NCBI RefSeq assembly: GCF_014905175.1
Contig: NC_057789.1
Span: 7,502,001 to 7,566,000, forward strand
Reading direction: 5' to 3'
DNA from: Aphidius gifuensis
Lineage: Eukaryota; Arthropoda; Insecta; Hymenoptera; Braconidae
Length of the DNA: 64,000 bases
Shown piece after piece: positions 36,274 through 48,662 of this stretch (positions are counted from its first letter, which is position 1; every line of letters starts with the position of its first letter). Under the pieces are notes generated by a model. The model ran no database searches. It was not told the DNA's origin and worked only from the letters and a program-made list of their open reading frames with translations. Position numbers and translations under genes: made by a program.

Positions 36274-37411
36274 TTTTATTATTGATTATTTATCATTCAA
36301 TTGTAAAATTTATACTTGTCTATTACTGCAAAAAAATTAAATAACAATTACAAATTTTATCAGGCAATTTATCATGACTAATTATGGCTTTTCAAGTACA
36401 CTATTAACACACTTTAACATGTTACATGTGTGTGATTATAAATAAAGTACGTGAAAGTTAAAATAGTATTTAGGATTTGTTTTATAATTCAGCCCTATTT
36501 CAACAATTTTATTATATAACTTTTATACCGTTCAATAAATAAAAACAAAGGTATACAAACACATGTTAAAAAGAAAATTTCATTAATAATTTAGTGAATA
36601 AAAAATAAATTGTAAAATTGAACCTTGAATTTTAATTGCTTACAGAAGATATGTAAAATTTATATTAAAAAACAAAAAGGATGGAATATAAAGTACATCA
36701 AGTTTGACCTCATCGCCATGATTTTATTAACAATTAACAATCTATTTTGAATAATAATAATAATAAATAAAAAAACATGGCAACTTACCGGTGGTAGAAA
36801 TTACTTGTCAACTTAATTTTCTTGTTATTTTTTAATTATTTTGTAAGACTATGTTTATGGAATTGATAAGTAAATAGCTTGTTGAGTTTAATGTTTAATT
36901 GAATCAGATGTTGTATGTTATGATCCGTGAATTTTCTAGAACACCATCATCATATGTACCATCAAATGTGTGAGGCAATTTTTTACGATTTTACAATATT
37001 ATTATAATTATTATATTTTATTATCAAGGTGGGTTTACACTACGCAAGTTTATCATGTTTATTTTTCACTGTTTTTTACACCAGAATTAATTAATTTGTT
37101 AGTAAATAAATAAAGCTATTAATAATTAAAATAAAAATCATAAAATGAATTAATTAAAAATTAAAAACAATAAATAGTAAAGTATAGTTTATAATAATAG
37201 TAAAATGTATTTAAAATTTGGCGCTTTTGTGAAAAATGGCCGCCATTTGGTTTCGTAGTACGACGTTAGGGGGTGCTTGCTCTTCCGAAGTGTTCCGGAC
37301 ATTTCCGAACAACCGGCAACGTGCATTGTTGATTGTTGTGATGCCTTGTTTTGACGTATAAATATTATTTTCAATTATTTTAACATTTATCTAAACAATA
37401 ACAAAAAAAAT
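36274..37411. other. Divergent promoter region of PRELI and SLC7A6OS
   Basis: 1.1 kb between start codons on opposite strands. It holds a probable PRELI 5'-UTR exon/intron boundary (about 36787) and, at 37215-37345, a markedly GC-richer patch that looks like the SLC7A6OS core promoter. Confidence 0.55.
37234..37248. promoter_or_regulatory. Two opposed YY1/Pho-like sites
   Basis: AAATGGC C GCCATTT, two GCCAT cores head to head, about 165-180 bp upstream of the SLC7A6OS ATG. The motif matches YY1/Pho binding sequences common at housekeeping promoters. Function is inferred. Confidence 0.45.
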
Positions 37412-38573
37412 ATGGCAACAGTACTTCGTATTAAACGTCGTCTTGAAGATGAACCATTGGATCATTTATTGATATCATGTAAACGTAGAAAAGTTGATGA
37501 AACTGAGGAAGCACCAGTTGAACAAAATCTCCACCGAGCAGTTGTCAAATTTGCTGGAACCCTTGATAACCAGGTAAACACATTATTTTAATCTAAAATA
37601 AACATTTTATCAATAATATAAAACTTGTAATTAACATTGACATTATATTTATTTTTTAGGACATAAATATTGCCAAACATTTAAAGAACCAGACTAAACA
37701 TGATTTAGAGACAAATTATAAAAAACTAGCAAGAAATAAAGTCATTGAAAAATCAAGAATTAAAGTTAAGGAATCATCAAAACAAAATCGTTGGAAAGTT
37801 ATAAATTGTTCACGTGCTGTTGATGATCCAATTGATGAAGATGATGATGTATCAATAAACGACAATGGAATGACAATAATTGATGTTGAAGATTGTTCAA
37901 CTGAATTGCCAAATGATAAAGTAATTATTGCCTGTTTTATTTAGCTAATATATATTGATTTAATTGAATATTATTATTAAATTATTTACAGGTTGCAAAA
38001 TATGTTTATGATATTTATTATACTGAAGATAATAATGATGAGCTGTCATTTGATAGTAGTATATCAATTCATGAAATGGAAGAAGGCTGGTTAGTTAATG
38101 ATGATTATCGTGAAGGTGAAGTATATAGGTGTGATAATCCAGATGATTCAGATTCAAATTCAGAATCAAATTGGCGTAATGATTATGGTGAAGAAGAAGA
38201 AGAGGATGATGATGATGATGATTATTATGATAATGATAATTTAGTAAATGAAGATGACATAGTTCAGGCATTAAACAGGTGTGGTGTTAATGATGAGCAT
38301 GATGAATTTGATGGATTAGCTGAAGAGGAATTATCTGATGATGAGGATGATTATTATAATGGTAAACTTGATCAAGCTGATATTGATATGGGTGGAATTT
38401 TATATGCCAAGTATAAAGCTAAATTGAAATATGGAGAATTTGAATCTGATGAAGAAAGTGAATATGACGATGATGATGACGATGATGAAGCTAAAAGTAA
38501 CAGCGAAATGATTATTTGCAATGGTTCAATCGTTCAAGAAATTAGTACTAATGATAAAGAAATGATTAATTGA
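37412..38573 (+). CDS. SLC7A6OS: SLC7A6OS / Iwr1, RNA polymerase II nuclear import factor
   Basis: Iwr1-family protein that directs assembled RNA polymerase II into the nucleus. Exons: 37412-37573, 37660-37920 and 37992-38573; 1005 nt, 334 aa. The N-terminus (MATVLRIKRRLEDEPLDHLL followed by KRRKVDE) is the conserved IKRR signature and basic signal of the family. The centre contains the Iwr1 box (YVYDIYYTEDN, then GWLVNDDYREGEVY). The C-terminus is extremely acidic, with runs of Asp and Glu encoded by GAT/GAA repeats that are probably length-variable. The conserved elements are intact and no broken codons are seen. A decayed copy of the last codons follows in the 3' flank. Confidence 0.92.
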
Positions 38574-38647
38574 TTTTGTTATTTTTTTTTTATATATAGA
38601 ATATTATATAATTTAATTTTTTATTTTTACAAATCAAATTGGTCTAC

Positions 38648-38761
38648 ATGATAATGACAATTGCAAATGAATTTGACGAATATTATGACGAGGGTGATGA
38701 TAAAACTAGGAGTAATTATTGTTGCTCAATTAAGACTGATGACAAAGATATGATTAATTAA
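38648..38761 (+). pseudogene. Diverged duplicate of the SLC7A6OS C-terminal coding end
   Basis: A 37-codon open frame ends DDKDMIN-stop, mirroring the gene's own NDKEMIN-stop. Just before it, an acidic stretch (EFDEYYDEGDDKTRSN) mirrors EYDDDDDDDEAKSN. The downstream bases (TTTTTATATATTTTATATAT) also resemble the gene's own 3' flank. It reads as a tandem duplication of the last ~110 bp that has since diverged. Whether it is only 3' UTR or an alternative terminal exon is not clear; an acceptor-like TTTTACAAATC lies upstream but no clean AG boundary. Confidence 0.55.
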
Positions 38762-39319
38762 TTTTTATATATTTTATATATGTAATTCAAGAAAATTTTT
38801 ATCTTTATTATTTAAGTATTTTAAATAGCTTTTTTTTTTTATGATAGTTGTATCATTTTGTAGATAAACTAGTAGTATAATTTTTATTAATAAATTCATT
38901 TTATAAGAATTTTAATATTAATAATAAATAATTCTTAAATTTACAAATTATTTTGTTATTTTTTGTTCTTTTTAATTACACATTCAAATACATTTTTTTA
39001 TTATTAACTTGTTACTAGTTTTTTTTTATAATAATAATCAGATCAAAATCTAATATATTTTTGTTGATATGAAACTCAAATGTTATTAGAAATTGTTAGA
39101 AATCATGTTAGAAATTTAGGAATGTCTGCTAATATTTTTTCGATAGTATCGAAATCAATCGAAATTCATTCCGGCGTTGGCAACTCTGTCAAAGTGTCAA
39201 TATAATAATAATTAAAATCAACAGCACATTTATCTTAATTGTTTCTACGACATGTTCTTGTATTATTTTTAATATTGAATAATTAGCATTGACTATTGAT
39301 AAACAAAATTTAATTAACA

Positions 39320-41799
39320 ATGTTATCTCTAAAAAAGTTATCTTATGGTGTTACACGACATAATCTAGATTATTTGTTTAATTATAAAACAATACACCGG
39401 ATAAATTTAAGGTTAAGCCAACGAGAATTTAGAAATGCAAGAGAAAATTTAAAAATTGATGAAACTGGTAATGTTAAATTAAACCTTGATCCAGAAATTG
39501 AAGCTGTTGTTGATAAATTAAAATACAGTGATTACATTGAAAGTAAAAAATTAAAATATGGCTATAAAATAAATCAAAAAATTGAGCAAGAAATGAAAGC
39601 AACAGCATACAAAGAAAAATTAAATAGACATATGAATGAAACAGTTTTTAGTAGTGCTTTAAAATATATTATTTCACCTGATAAACAACATGAAGATGAC
39701 AACAATAATAAACAACTTGAAAACAATAACATAAACAAAAATGAAGACATCATTCAAACTGAATCACCTAAAAATAATTCAATAATACATATGCCTTATG
39801 CTTCAACAGATAGCTATAAAAATACTGATGACAATAAAAATAAAAATACTCCAAATTTAGATAACACATTGTATGGAAATTTAAATCAAGATTATAAAAA
39901 ACTTTATGATAAATATCTTGAGGCTAAAAAATTATCAAATATAAATAATATAAGCACAAAACAATATGAAAATATTGAAAATTTAGAAAGTCAAATATTA
40001 AAAATGGAAATAAATAGACCAAATGATGATTTATCAAAAGTACCAAAAGATTGGATGACTGATTATGAACAATATAATGAAGATTATTCTGATATATCAT
40101 GGGAAAAAAATTATGGTACACAAAATATAAATATACCAGTTAGTAAAATACCATGTGGTGGATGTGGTGCATTATTACATTGTCAAGATTCAGCAATACC
40201 TGGTTATTTACCATCAGAATTATTTATTGATGTATCAGAAAATGAATTAAAAAGTATTATTTGTCAAAGATGTCATTTTATGAAACATTATAATGCAACA
40301 CTTGAAGTTAAAGTATCACCAGATGTTTATCCAGAAATTTTAAGTAAAATTGAATTACAAAAAAAAAAAGCAGCTGTTATATTAATGATTGATCTTACTG
40401 ATTTTCCATGTAGTATATGGCCAAATTTACCAACAATTATTGGTAAAAATACAAATATATTTGTTGTTGGTAATAAAATTGATTTATTACCAAGAGATGG
40501 ACCAAGATTTTTAGAAAATGTTGAAAATTCATTGTTAAAAGCACTTGAAAATGCTGGTATTAGAAAATTTAATATTAAAAATATATCACTTGTATCAGCT
40601 AAATCTGGCTATGGAATAGAAAGACTTATCAATAAACTTTATAAAATTTGGGAATACAAAGGTAATTCGCTTGCTTTTAAATTAAATGAATTATATTATT
40701 GATAAATTTATAAATTTTCAGGTGATGTTTACATGATTGGATGTACAAATGTTGGTAAATCTACATTATTTAATGCTTTTCTACGTTCAGATTATTGTAA
40801 AATACAAGCTGTTGATCTTATACAAAGAGCAACAACTTCTCCATGGCCAGGAACAACATTAAATCTTTTAAAATTTCCAATAATGAATCCAGCAAGATGG
40901 CGTTTATTTCAGCGGGTAACAAGACTCAAAGGTGAAAGTAAAGATGCTCAAGCTGAAATTGAATTTAACAGACGACAAGTTACTTCAACTGGTGACATAA
41001 CTTTTGCAACATTGCAAGGTAAATAATTTATATAATAAAAAAATTAATAAGTAGATGAAAATAATTGTTTTTGTTTTTAGAACGTATTGGACAAACTTTT
41101 AGTCCTGTATCAACTTTAAGAGGACCATCATTACAAGCTCATGAAATAAGAATGGCTACTGGTAATAAATTTGGAATAGATGAAGATGATGATGCATTTA
41201 AATTTGGTAAATGGTGTTATGATACACCTGGTGTTATTCATCCAGATCAAATTGTTCATCTTTTAACAACTGAAGAATTATTATTAACTTTACCAAGAAA
41301 AATTATATCACCAAAAAGTTTTATATTTCAACCAGGACAAACATTGTTTATTGGTGGATTAGGAAGACTTGATTTCATTGAAGGTTTTGAATTTATAAGA
41401 ATAACTGTTTTTAAAAGTGATTCATTACCTATTACAATATGCTCAACAAATGATGCTGATATGATTTATGATAAACTATTAAAAACTGAAGCATTTGTTG
41501 TACCAGTTAATAATCCAGATAGATTAAAAATTTGGCCAAAATTCGAGTCAAAAGATTTTACAATGACTGGAATAACAAAACATAAATCTGTATCAGATAT
41601 TATTTTATCAAATGCTGGATGGATTTCTATAACTCCTGATCAGGGAGAAACAATAACATTAAGAGCATGGACTCCAGAAGGACGTGGAATTTATGAAAGA
41701 ACTCCAGCATTATTACCTCATTCAATAACACTTCGAGGAGCTAGAAGAAAATCAAGTCCTGCATATAAACGTGGTCCTCAAGTTTATAATAAAACATAA
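39320..41799 (+). CDS. NOA1: NOA1, mitochondrial circularly permuted GTPase
   Basis: YqeH-type GTPase acting in mitochondrial ribosome assembly and translation. Exons: 39320-40661, 40722-41018 and 41081-41799; 2358 nt, 785 aa. After an N-terminal extension rich in Asn/Lys (about 1-270) comes a four-cysteine zinc motif (CGGCGALLHC near 277 and CQRC near 315), then the permuted G-domain: G4 NKID (about 384), G5 SAKSG (about 426), then G1 GCTNVGKST (454-462), G2 PGTT and G3 DTPG (594-597). The order G4-G5-G1-G2-G3 is diagnostic. The start gives MLSLKKLSYGVTRHN, a plausible basic mitochondrial presequence. The Asn-rich insertion (about 130-200) probably reflects A/T bias. Confidence 0.95.
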
Positions 41800-41952
41800 C
41801 TTGAATAATTGTTTTAATAAATTTTAATATTCTTTTTTTTTTTTTATTTGTACCATATATACATCAATTTGTAAATGTTATTAAATTTTTTTTAATTGTA
41901 CGTTTTTGGACGGTGTTGTTATTTAAATAATACCATCATTATTTTTTTAAAT
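41800..41952. other. Convergent 3' ends of NOA1 and the DHRSX-like gene
   Basis: Only 153 bp separate the two stop codons of these convergent genes, so their 3' UTRs probably overlap as natural antisense transcripts. Confidence 0.6.
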
Positions 41953-43283
41953 TTACAAATACTGTAAAAAATCAACAAGTTCAACTTGTTGAAGACTCAA
42001 TTTAAGTAATTTTTCACGAATTAATTTATCATCAGCCAATGGATGAACAGGAGATTTAATGCAATTACTAAAATACGAACCACCAAGATTTTCAATTTTA
42101 TCACTGATTGATGTGTAGACAATTGTCACTGCACCTTGCTCTGGTGTCTAAAAAATAATTGTTATTTATTTAAAACAAGTGTACCAGAAAATAATGTAAC
42201 AAAAAACAAACACTTACTTTTAAAAATATATTCATAAACCATTTAAATTTATAGAGCAATGAATTTTCAAATAAATCAGTGTTAACAATTCCTGGATGAA
42301 CAGCGTATGAACGTATTGGTAGATTTTTTCTATCAGCAATATCTTGAAGTATTTTTGTAAATATAACTTGAGCTAATTTACTCTGGGCATAAGCAGCATT
42401 TGACATAAATGTTTGTCTATAATTTATATCATCAAAATTAATATTTCCCAGCAAATGTCCACAAGAAGATACATTAATAACACGTGAAATTTTTTTAGCA
42501 TCATTGCAAAGTAACGGCATTAAAAGTGCTGTTAGTAAAAAGTGGGACAAGTAATTAACACCCCACTGATACTCAAATCCTTCACTTGTTTCCATGTATG
42601 GTGTAAACATAACACCAGCTTGAAAATAATTAATAAAAATATTAATAACAAAAATATATATTGTTAAAAGTATTGAGGAAAAAAAAAATCCATACCATTG
42701 TTGATGAGAATATTAATTTTTTCATATTCTTGTTTGACTTTGTCAACAAATTCTCTAACAGATTTTAAACTTGAATTATCTAATTTGTAAATTCTTGCTT
42801 TTCCCTTGATTACTCCTAATTCTCGTATATTTTTAACAGCTTTTTCTCCAGCTTCAATTCTTCGACATCCTAAATTAATAATCATAATTAAATAACAATA
42901 CATTATTACAAATATTACAATAATTTTTTACCAATAATTACAGTCATGTTGCACTCCAGCAACATCTTGACAACAGCAAGACCAATTCCACGTGAACCTC
43001 CAGTAACAATTGCAATCATTCCACTTTTGCATGGTAAATCTAAATCAATTTAAAAAAAAAAATTATAATCCATTTATTCATCAACAAAAATACCAATTGA
43101 TTAATTACCTGTTTTGTTGTATTTTGCTTGTAAAATATCTCGTAAATTTTCCTTAGCTCCTAGTAAATTGAACTTAATATCAATAATAATTTTTTGCGCA
43201 ATAATATTCCAGTATTTTTTAGATGATAAATAAACTAATAGACTTGTAGCTAATGCCAGTGTTGTTGCTACAACGACAAACAT
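41953..43283 (-). CDS. Short-chain dehydrogenase/reductase, DHRSX/retinol-dehydrogenase-like
   Basis: NAD(P)-dependent oxidoreductase of the classical SDR fold. Exons: 43283-43109, 43039-42932, 42869-42696, 42618-42218 and 42147-41953; 1053 nt, 350 aa. An N-terminal membrane anchor (FVVVATTLALATSLLVYL) precedes the Rossmann motif TGGSRGIG (71-78), NNAG (151-154), the catalytic Ser in INVSSCG (about 203) and YAQSK (Tyr229, Lys233), followed by HPGIVNTDLF. The closest family I recognise is DHRSX, recently tied to polyprenol/dolichol metabolism, from AYAQSKLAQVIFT, PGIVNTDL and the TPEQGA segment; an RDH11-14-type enzyme is the alternative. Catalytic residues are intact. The cofactor loop starts CRR, suggesting NADP(H). 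Confidence 0.85.
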
Positions 43284-44294
43284 TGTTTGATCAATGAAAA
43301 TAACTGGCGAAAGTAGCTTGATGTTTTTTTTTTTATTTGTTTCATTGACATTGAGTGAACTGGATACTTGAAAGTTGGAGAAATTCTTCTCTCTATTTGA
43401 TTGACTTATCACACCGGCATTCACCAACACAATCAACTGGTCAGTCCAGTCCAGTCTTTTTGACAACTTCTGTCAACAACTTCTTCTTGTTTCTAGTCTC
43501 CTGAAATAGCCAAGAGTCATCACACTGAGATCTTAGTCATTGACATGATCGTTGAGATAGTTTGAGACATGTATTAACTGTCATTAAAATCATATCCTCC
43601 CATCAGTTTGATCTCCTGGAGTCCTGGTACTCTTGGTGCTGTAGTCTTCGTGGTCATGCTCTTCATGAACATTCTACAGTCAAACAACAACGAGTACATT
43701 CAAACCATTCAATGCGCATGTGTTTAATTTATTTCTATCTCATTTCTTTACTATTCTCCTCTCTTTTCTATACACTGCAAAGGATATAAAAGTATCTTTT
43801 GTTAATTGTACTTAACACAAATATATCCCCGGCTCCATAGTACACGTATGACGTATCCATTTACACACTTTATTTACTCGTTTCACGGTTTATAACTTGT
43901 GTTGTAAAATTAAAATTATACTATTTATCTATCTCTCCTATTGTATGCACAATTTTTTTACTAAAAAAAAAATTAATTATTAATTTTACAAAGCAATATC
44001 ATCAACGTTTTTACAATTAAAAAATACGTTAATTAAAAAAGGAGAAAAAAAAAAAATTAACCTATTTGTATATATAAAAATAAATAATAATATTTAGGGT
44101 GAAAGTTTTTCTCGTCATTTTTATACACGTAAGCATTTTAAATGAAATGACAAAAAAAAAAAAATTCATTAATAGGTTAAATTTTTCTTGAGATATAAAT
44201 AATAATAAATTAAATTTCGATTAGCTGTATTATTTTTCTATAAATATTTTAATAATAATTATTAATTGATTAATTAATTTATTTTTTATTTAGA
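43284..44294. other. Divergent promoter region of the DHRSX-like gene and TMEM33
   Basis: 1 kb between opposite start codons. The part at 43330-43870 is less A/T-rich and likely contains both transcription starts. An acceptor (TTATTTAG, ending 44293) immediately before the TMEM33 ATG shows that its leader is spliced. Confidence 0.6.
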
Positions 44295-45450
44295 ATGGCA
44301 GACAGTCCTAGTTCAGAAAGTGCTGATAATACTCAACAAACACAAAAAGGATGGGGTGCACTTAAACAGCATGTCCTGGAAAACAAAGTTAAAGTTGCTA
44401 TGTGGGCAACAAGAATATTTACAATGCTATTTACAATTGGATATATTATTCCATTTTTTGGGTGAGTTATTAAAATAAATAAAACAATGAATAATTTTTA
44501 TTGATTTAATTTTTATTGATTAATAGAAATCCATACAATGCTTATTACAAAGTTTTAATGGCAAGTTCAGCAACAAGTGCACTTCGTCTTCATCAAAGAG
44601 TTCCAGCAGTCAGATTTAATTTTGAATTTCTTCATTCATTACTATTGGAAGATTCATGTCATTATTTATTGTATTCATCAATATTTCTCTACGTGTCACC
44701 AGTAACATGTATCCTTTTTCTACAAATTTAAATAATTTCTATCAAAAATATTACAGTTTTTTTTTTCTTAATAATATTATTTATCAACAGTGGTACTGGT
44801 TCCAGTATTTTTATTTGCAATCATACATTCCGCAAGTGATTCTTTAACACTTCTTGATGTAAGTAGACATATTTATTTTTAATTTTTGTCAATTCATTGA
44901 AATGTTAAACACTGTAGTTTATGATGAAAACAAAATATTATATAAGACACAAATTAATTAATGACTTGCAATATAAACCTGTTTTTTATTTTTCATATTA
45001 ACTGGATATCAGACTTTGGGACAAAATAGTTGCTGGCAATTGAGACTTTTAATATCTTTTGTTGAATTTCAATCACGCAATATTTTACGACTAATTGCAT
45101 TGTCAGAAATTATTATTCTACCACTTGCAATTATTCTTGTTTTTACGTAAGTTTTTTAAAAAAAAAATTGTTTTATTTATCATCATGACAAATGATAAAT
45201 ATTTATGTTTTTATTGGTATATTTTAGTGGAAGAGCTGGACTATTAACACCATTTATTTATTATCAATTTTTAAAAATGCGTCTTGCATCAAGAAGAAAT
45301 CCATACACTCGTAATATATTTCATGAAATAAGAAATACCTTGACATCATTTTCATCACGACCATCAATGCCAGGTATTTTACGATATTTAATAAATGGAC
45401 TTTTAACAATATCACAACAAATGACACCACCAAATCCTGTTCAACAATAA
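44295..45450 (+). CDS. Kr-h2: TMEM33 / Kruppel-homolog-2 family ER membrane protein
   Basis: Multi-pass ER/nuclear-envelope protein of the TMEM33/Pom33 family, linked to reticulon shaping and the unfolded protein response. Exons: 44295-44461, 44527-44708, 44791-44858, 45013-45146 and 45228-45450; 774 nt, 257 aa, close to the family length. A polar N-terminus (MADSPSSESADN) is followed by WATRIFTMLFTIGYIIPFF, then NPYNAYYKVLMASSATSALRLHQR, a conserved family stretch. Later helices are VLVPVFLFAIIHS and IIILPLAIILVFTGR. The C-terminus carries FIYYQFLKMRLASRRNPYTR and PGILRYLINGLLTI. All junction phases fit. Drosophila calls this gene Kr-h2. Confidence 0.94.
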
Positions 45451-46236
45451 TTTATCTATTTAGCAATTAAATTATTATCTGCTACATTTATTAAGAGATC
45501 CTCTTAATATTTTCAAAATTATCATTTAATTTTTTTACAATACAAATAATACAACAATAACGTAAATTCAATTTAAAATTATATACTCATTAACACAATT
45601 TTTTTTAATTTCTTGGTGAATGTTATTATTTTTCACAACTGATACAGATTTTTTTGTACATATGTGGATAATCATTAAGCATCTATTGGGTAATTGTTGT
45701 CGAGTAGTTTAGCTTTTCTTTTGTTATTTAAAAAAAAAAATATATATTATAAAATAATTTGCTTTAATGGCAGCTTGGTTTTGTTGTATTTGTGTTTCAA
45801 TGATTTATTCAATACTCTAAATAAATGCTATGATGATTTTTGTTTATTTAAATAAACTCGATAAAATTTGATACATCAAAAAATGTAAGAGGTTTTTTTT
45901 TCTGTCTCAAATATTTTAAGACACATTATTTGTATGAAAAAATATCATTTAAGTTTTCATATTGATCATATTCCGTTAATGCATAGTATTATATAATAAA
46001 TCATAAATAAAAATCAAAAATTTTTGTTGTGGATGTTTAATAATAAAATTAAAAAAAAATTATTGTTAAAAATTGTTTTAGATAATTTTTTTTTCCTCGT
46101 AAAACAAGACGTTATTTTGTCGAGAGATAAAAATATAAATTGATCCAAATATATCTTTAAAAAACAATAACAATTTTGTTTAAAAGGTAAAATAAAAGAA
46201 AGAATTAAAAATTTTATAAATAAGGAAAAAACAAAA
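45451..46236. other. Convergent 3' flanks of TMEM33 and TDO
   Basis: About 0.8 kb of A/T-rich sequence containing the 3' UTRs of the two convergent genes, with several AATAAA-like signals. No gene was seen. Confidence 0.5.
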
Positions 46237-48662
46237 TCAAAGTGATCCTTCTACTGAACTTTCTGATGTATTTTGATCAGATGATTCATTATCAAGATCA
46301 AAACAACTCCAGCCCAATGACAATTTTGTTTTCATTTGTTTGGTAAGTGGTGGAATTAAATCTCTCGGTATTAAAAATGTTGATAGATTAAATAAATCCA
46401 AAAAAACTTTATACCGATCACTGAAACAAGAAACAAGAATATAAAATTTTGTTATTTGAAAATAATTAAAAATGTTTACCTCAGTGTTGATTTTAAATAA
46501 TGATATCCAGATGAACCACCAGTTCCAAGTTGCTGTGATCCAATCATTCTTTGAACCATGATAACATGATTATCTATTTGTTAAATGAAAAAAAAAAAAA
46601 TAATACAAATTACATTAATCATAATTAAAATAGACAAAATTAAAAAGTTTACATTTAATATTTTTAATTAAATACATCTCCATTTAGTTATCAATGAATC
46701 AATATCCATGAGAGCTGTTAAAACTTGATGTGGTTGACTGAAACGTGGCTCATCACGATACAAAGTTATCATGATTGCACCTTGAAGAGCTGCATGAGAA
46801 AATCTTCGTTCACCTCTACCAACAAGAGCATCATGAAGTGTTTGATTAAATACTGTTTCGAAAACAGCTTGTTTACCTTCTATACCTGCCATCATATGTT
46901 TACGTACAGCATCATTTGTTTGTATCTATAAAAAACAATTATTTTTTTCAAGATTTTCTTTTCAATTTTTATACAAAAATATTTAGTAATTGATTAATTA
47001 ACCTGTGCTTTTTTTTGTTGTTCAGCTAACATATGTTCAACTGAATTTTTATATTTACCCCAAAAATTAAAATCTTTTTTTTTAAGTCCAGGTGTTCTTG
47101 CTAGCCATTCTTGAACAAGAAAACTAAGACTTGGTTCAATTTCTGAATTTCTAATAGCTTCAATGGCTTTTGGATCTTTACCAAATACTCTTATATAACA
47201 TTGATTATATCTTACACGATGTTCTTGTTTAACACCAAGTTTATTTTCCAGTAATCTAAATTGTAATGATTGAAAACCAGATGCTGGACAAAGATAATCA
47301 CGAAATGCCATGAAATCAAGTGGTGTCATTGTTTCCAATATTGTAACTTGATCAACAAGAAGCTGAAAAAATATATATTCAATTTGTTATTTTACATTAT
47401 TAACTGGACAAGCTGGATGTTCTTTCAGACATCATCATAAAAATAAAAAATAATCAAGATAAAGAGAAAGATTGTCAGATGAATTTGAGACGTAGCTTAA
47501 CCGCATTTTTTACATTTGTGGTTTTAAAATCTACTATCAGCTAATATTGCTGAAACACGTATTTTTTTACACTGTAAGATATCACGTGTCATCACTATCA
47601 ATTTACCATGAGCTCAATAATATTTCTATAAAAAAAAAAAAATATCAATTTATATAAAAACCAAGTTTTCTTTTTAACAAAAAAATGAAAATTTATATTT
47701 ATTTATTATTTATTTTAATAATGTATTATTGTAGATGTGAAAAAGTTAATTTATTTATTTTTTAAAATTTTATTAAAGAGGGTTTAAATTAAATTACAAC
47801 CCTTCTTGTAATAAAATACTAAATCGATTTTTTTTTTCGTTTTTAATTTAATGTAGTTGGCTTGTTGATGTGGGTTCATTCAACCACAATAATAATAGAA
47901 AATAAATTTTTGTAAATTAAATATGTAATTAATTAATTAAAAATGATAAATTAAAAAAATTAATTACTTTTAGTATCAAGACAATTCGATTGAGTCTCTT
48001 GAGAATTTCCAGTGTTCTTGATTCATCAAGAGTTTCATAAGTTGGATTATTATTTTTAGTTGAATTATCATTTCCATTTGATGGTATTTCAATTTCTGAT
48101 CTAAATAATCTCCTCACAGAATCCAATTCGTAGATAATCTGTTTGAACCACAGCTCATATGCTATCAGTTGAATGAAAAAACGAAAAAAAATAAAAATGA
48201 TATAAATAATTCATATTTCATCATAGGTCAAATATATTATTATAATTTTTTTTTTGACATGATAAAGATGAATTGATAAATTTTAGACATATAAACCTTG
48301 ATGGGTAACGATGAAAAGATGCTCATCATGAACTTCATTTTGACTTTCAGCACTTAGAAGACGTTGGGCTGAAAGTATTTTATCTAATCGTAAATATTCA
48401 GCATAGAGCATGCCACGTTCAGGTCCTTCTGTTAGCTGATCACCATCTTGACTTTGATCCTCAGATCTAGAATGAAAAAAAAAATTATTTAAAATAAGCA
48501 AATGATCCAAAGTTTAAAAAAATAAATAAAAAGTTTATTTTCTAATTGATGACTTTAAAAGTTGATAAAATCAAAATATAAAAATATGCCAACTTATTTT
48601 TAAGATACAATATAAATTAATTGACAAAAAACTTACATGAAATTATTAATAGGACATGCCAT
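46237..48662 (-). CDS. vermilion: Tryptophan 2,3-dioxygenase (vermilion)
   Basis: Heme dioxygenase opening the indole ring of tryptophan to N-formylkynurenine, the first step of the kynurenine and insect ommochrome pathway. Exons: 48662-48637, 48466-48297, 48161-47968, 47362-47003, 46925-46676, 46573-46480 and 46420-46237; 1278 nt, 425 aa. Conserved elements: [34 protein letters not shown] (distal His), TPLDFMAFRDYLCPASGFQS with FRLLENKLG, FSHAALQGAIMITLYR, then [20 protein letters not shown], which contains the proximal heme His, and GTGGSSGYHYL. The WR|Y junction is split across an intron; reading through gives a false end. An Asn/Ser-rich insert (NGNDNSTKNNNPTYE) follows EIEIPS. All catalytic residues are present. 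Confidence 0.97.

Noticed and set aside
37189..37374. Minus-strand open frame opposite the SLC7A6OS promoter
   Set aside because: It is the antisense of a GC-richer core promoter containing YY1-like sites; no coding support.
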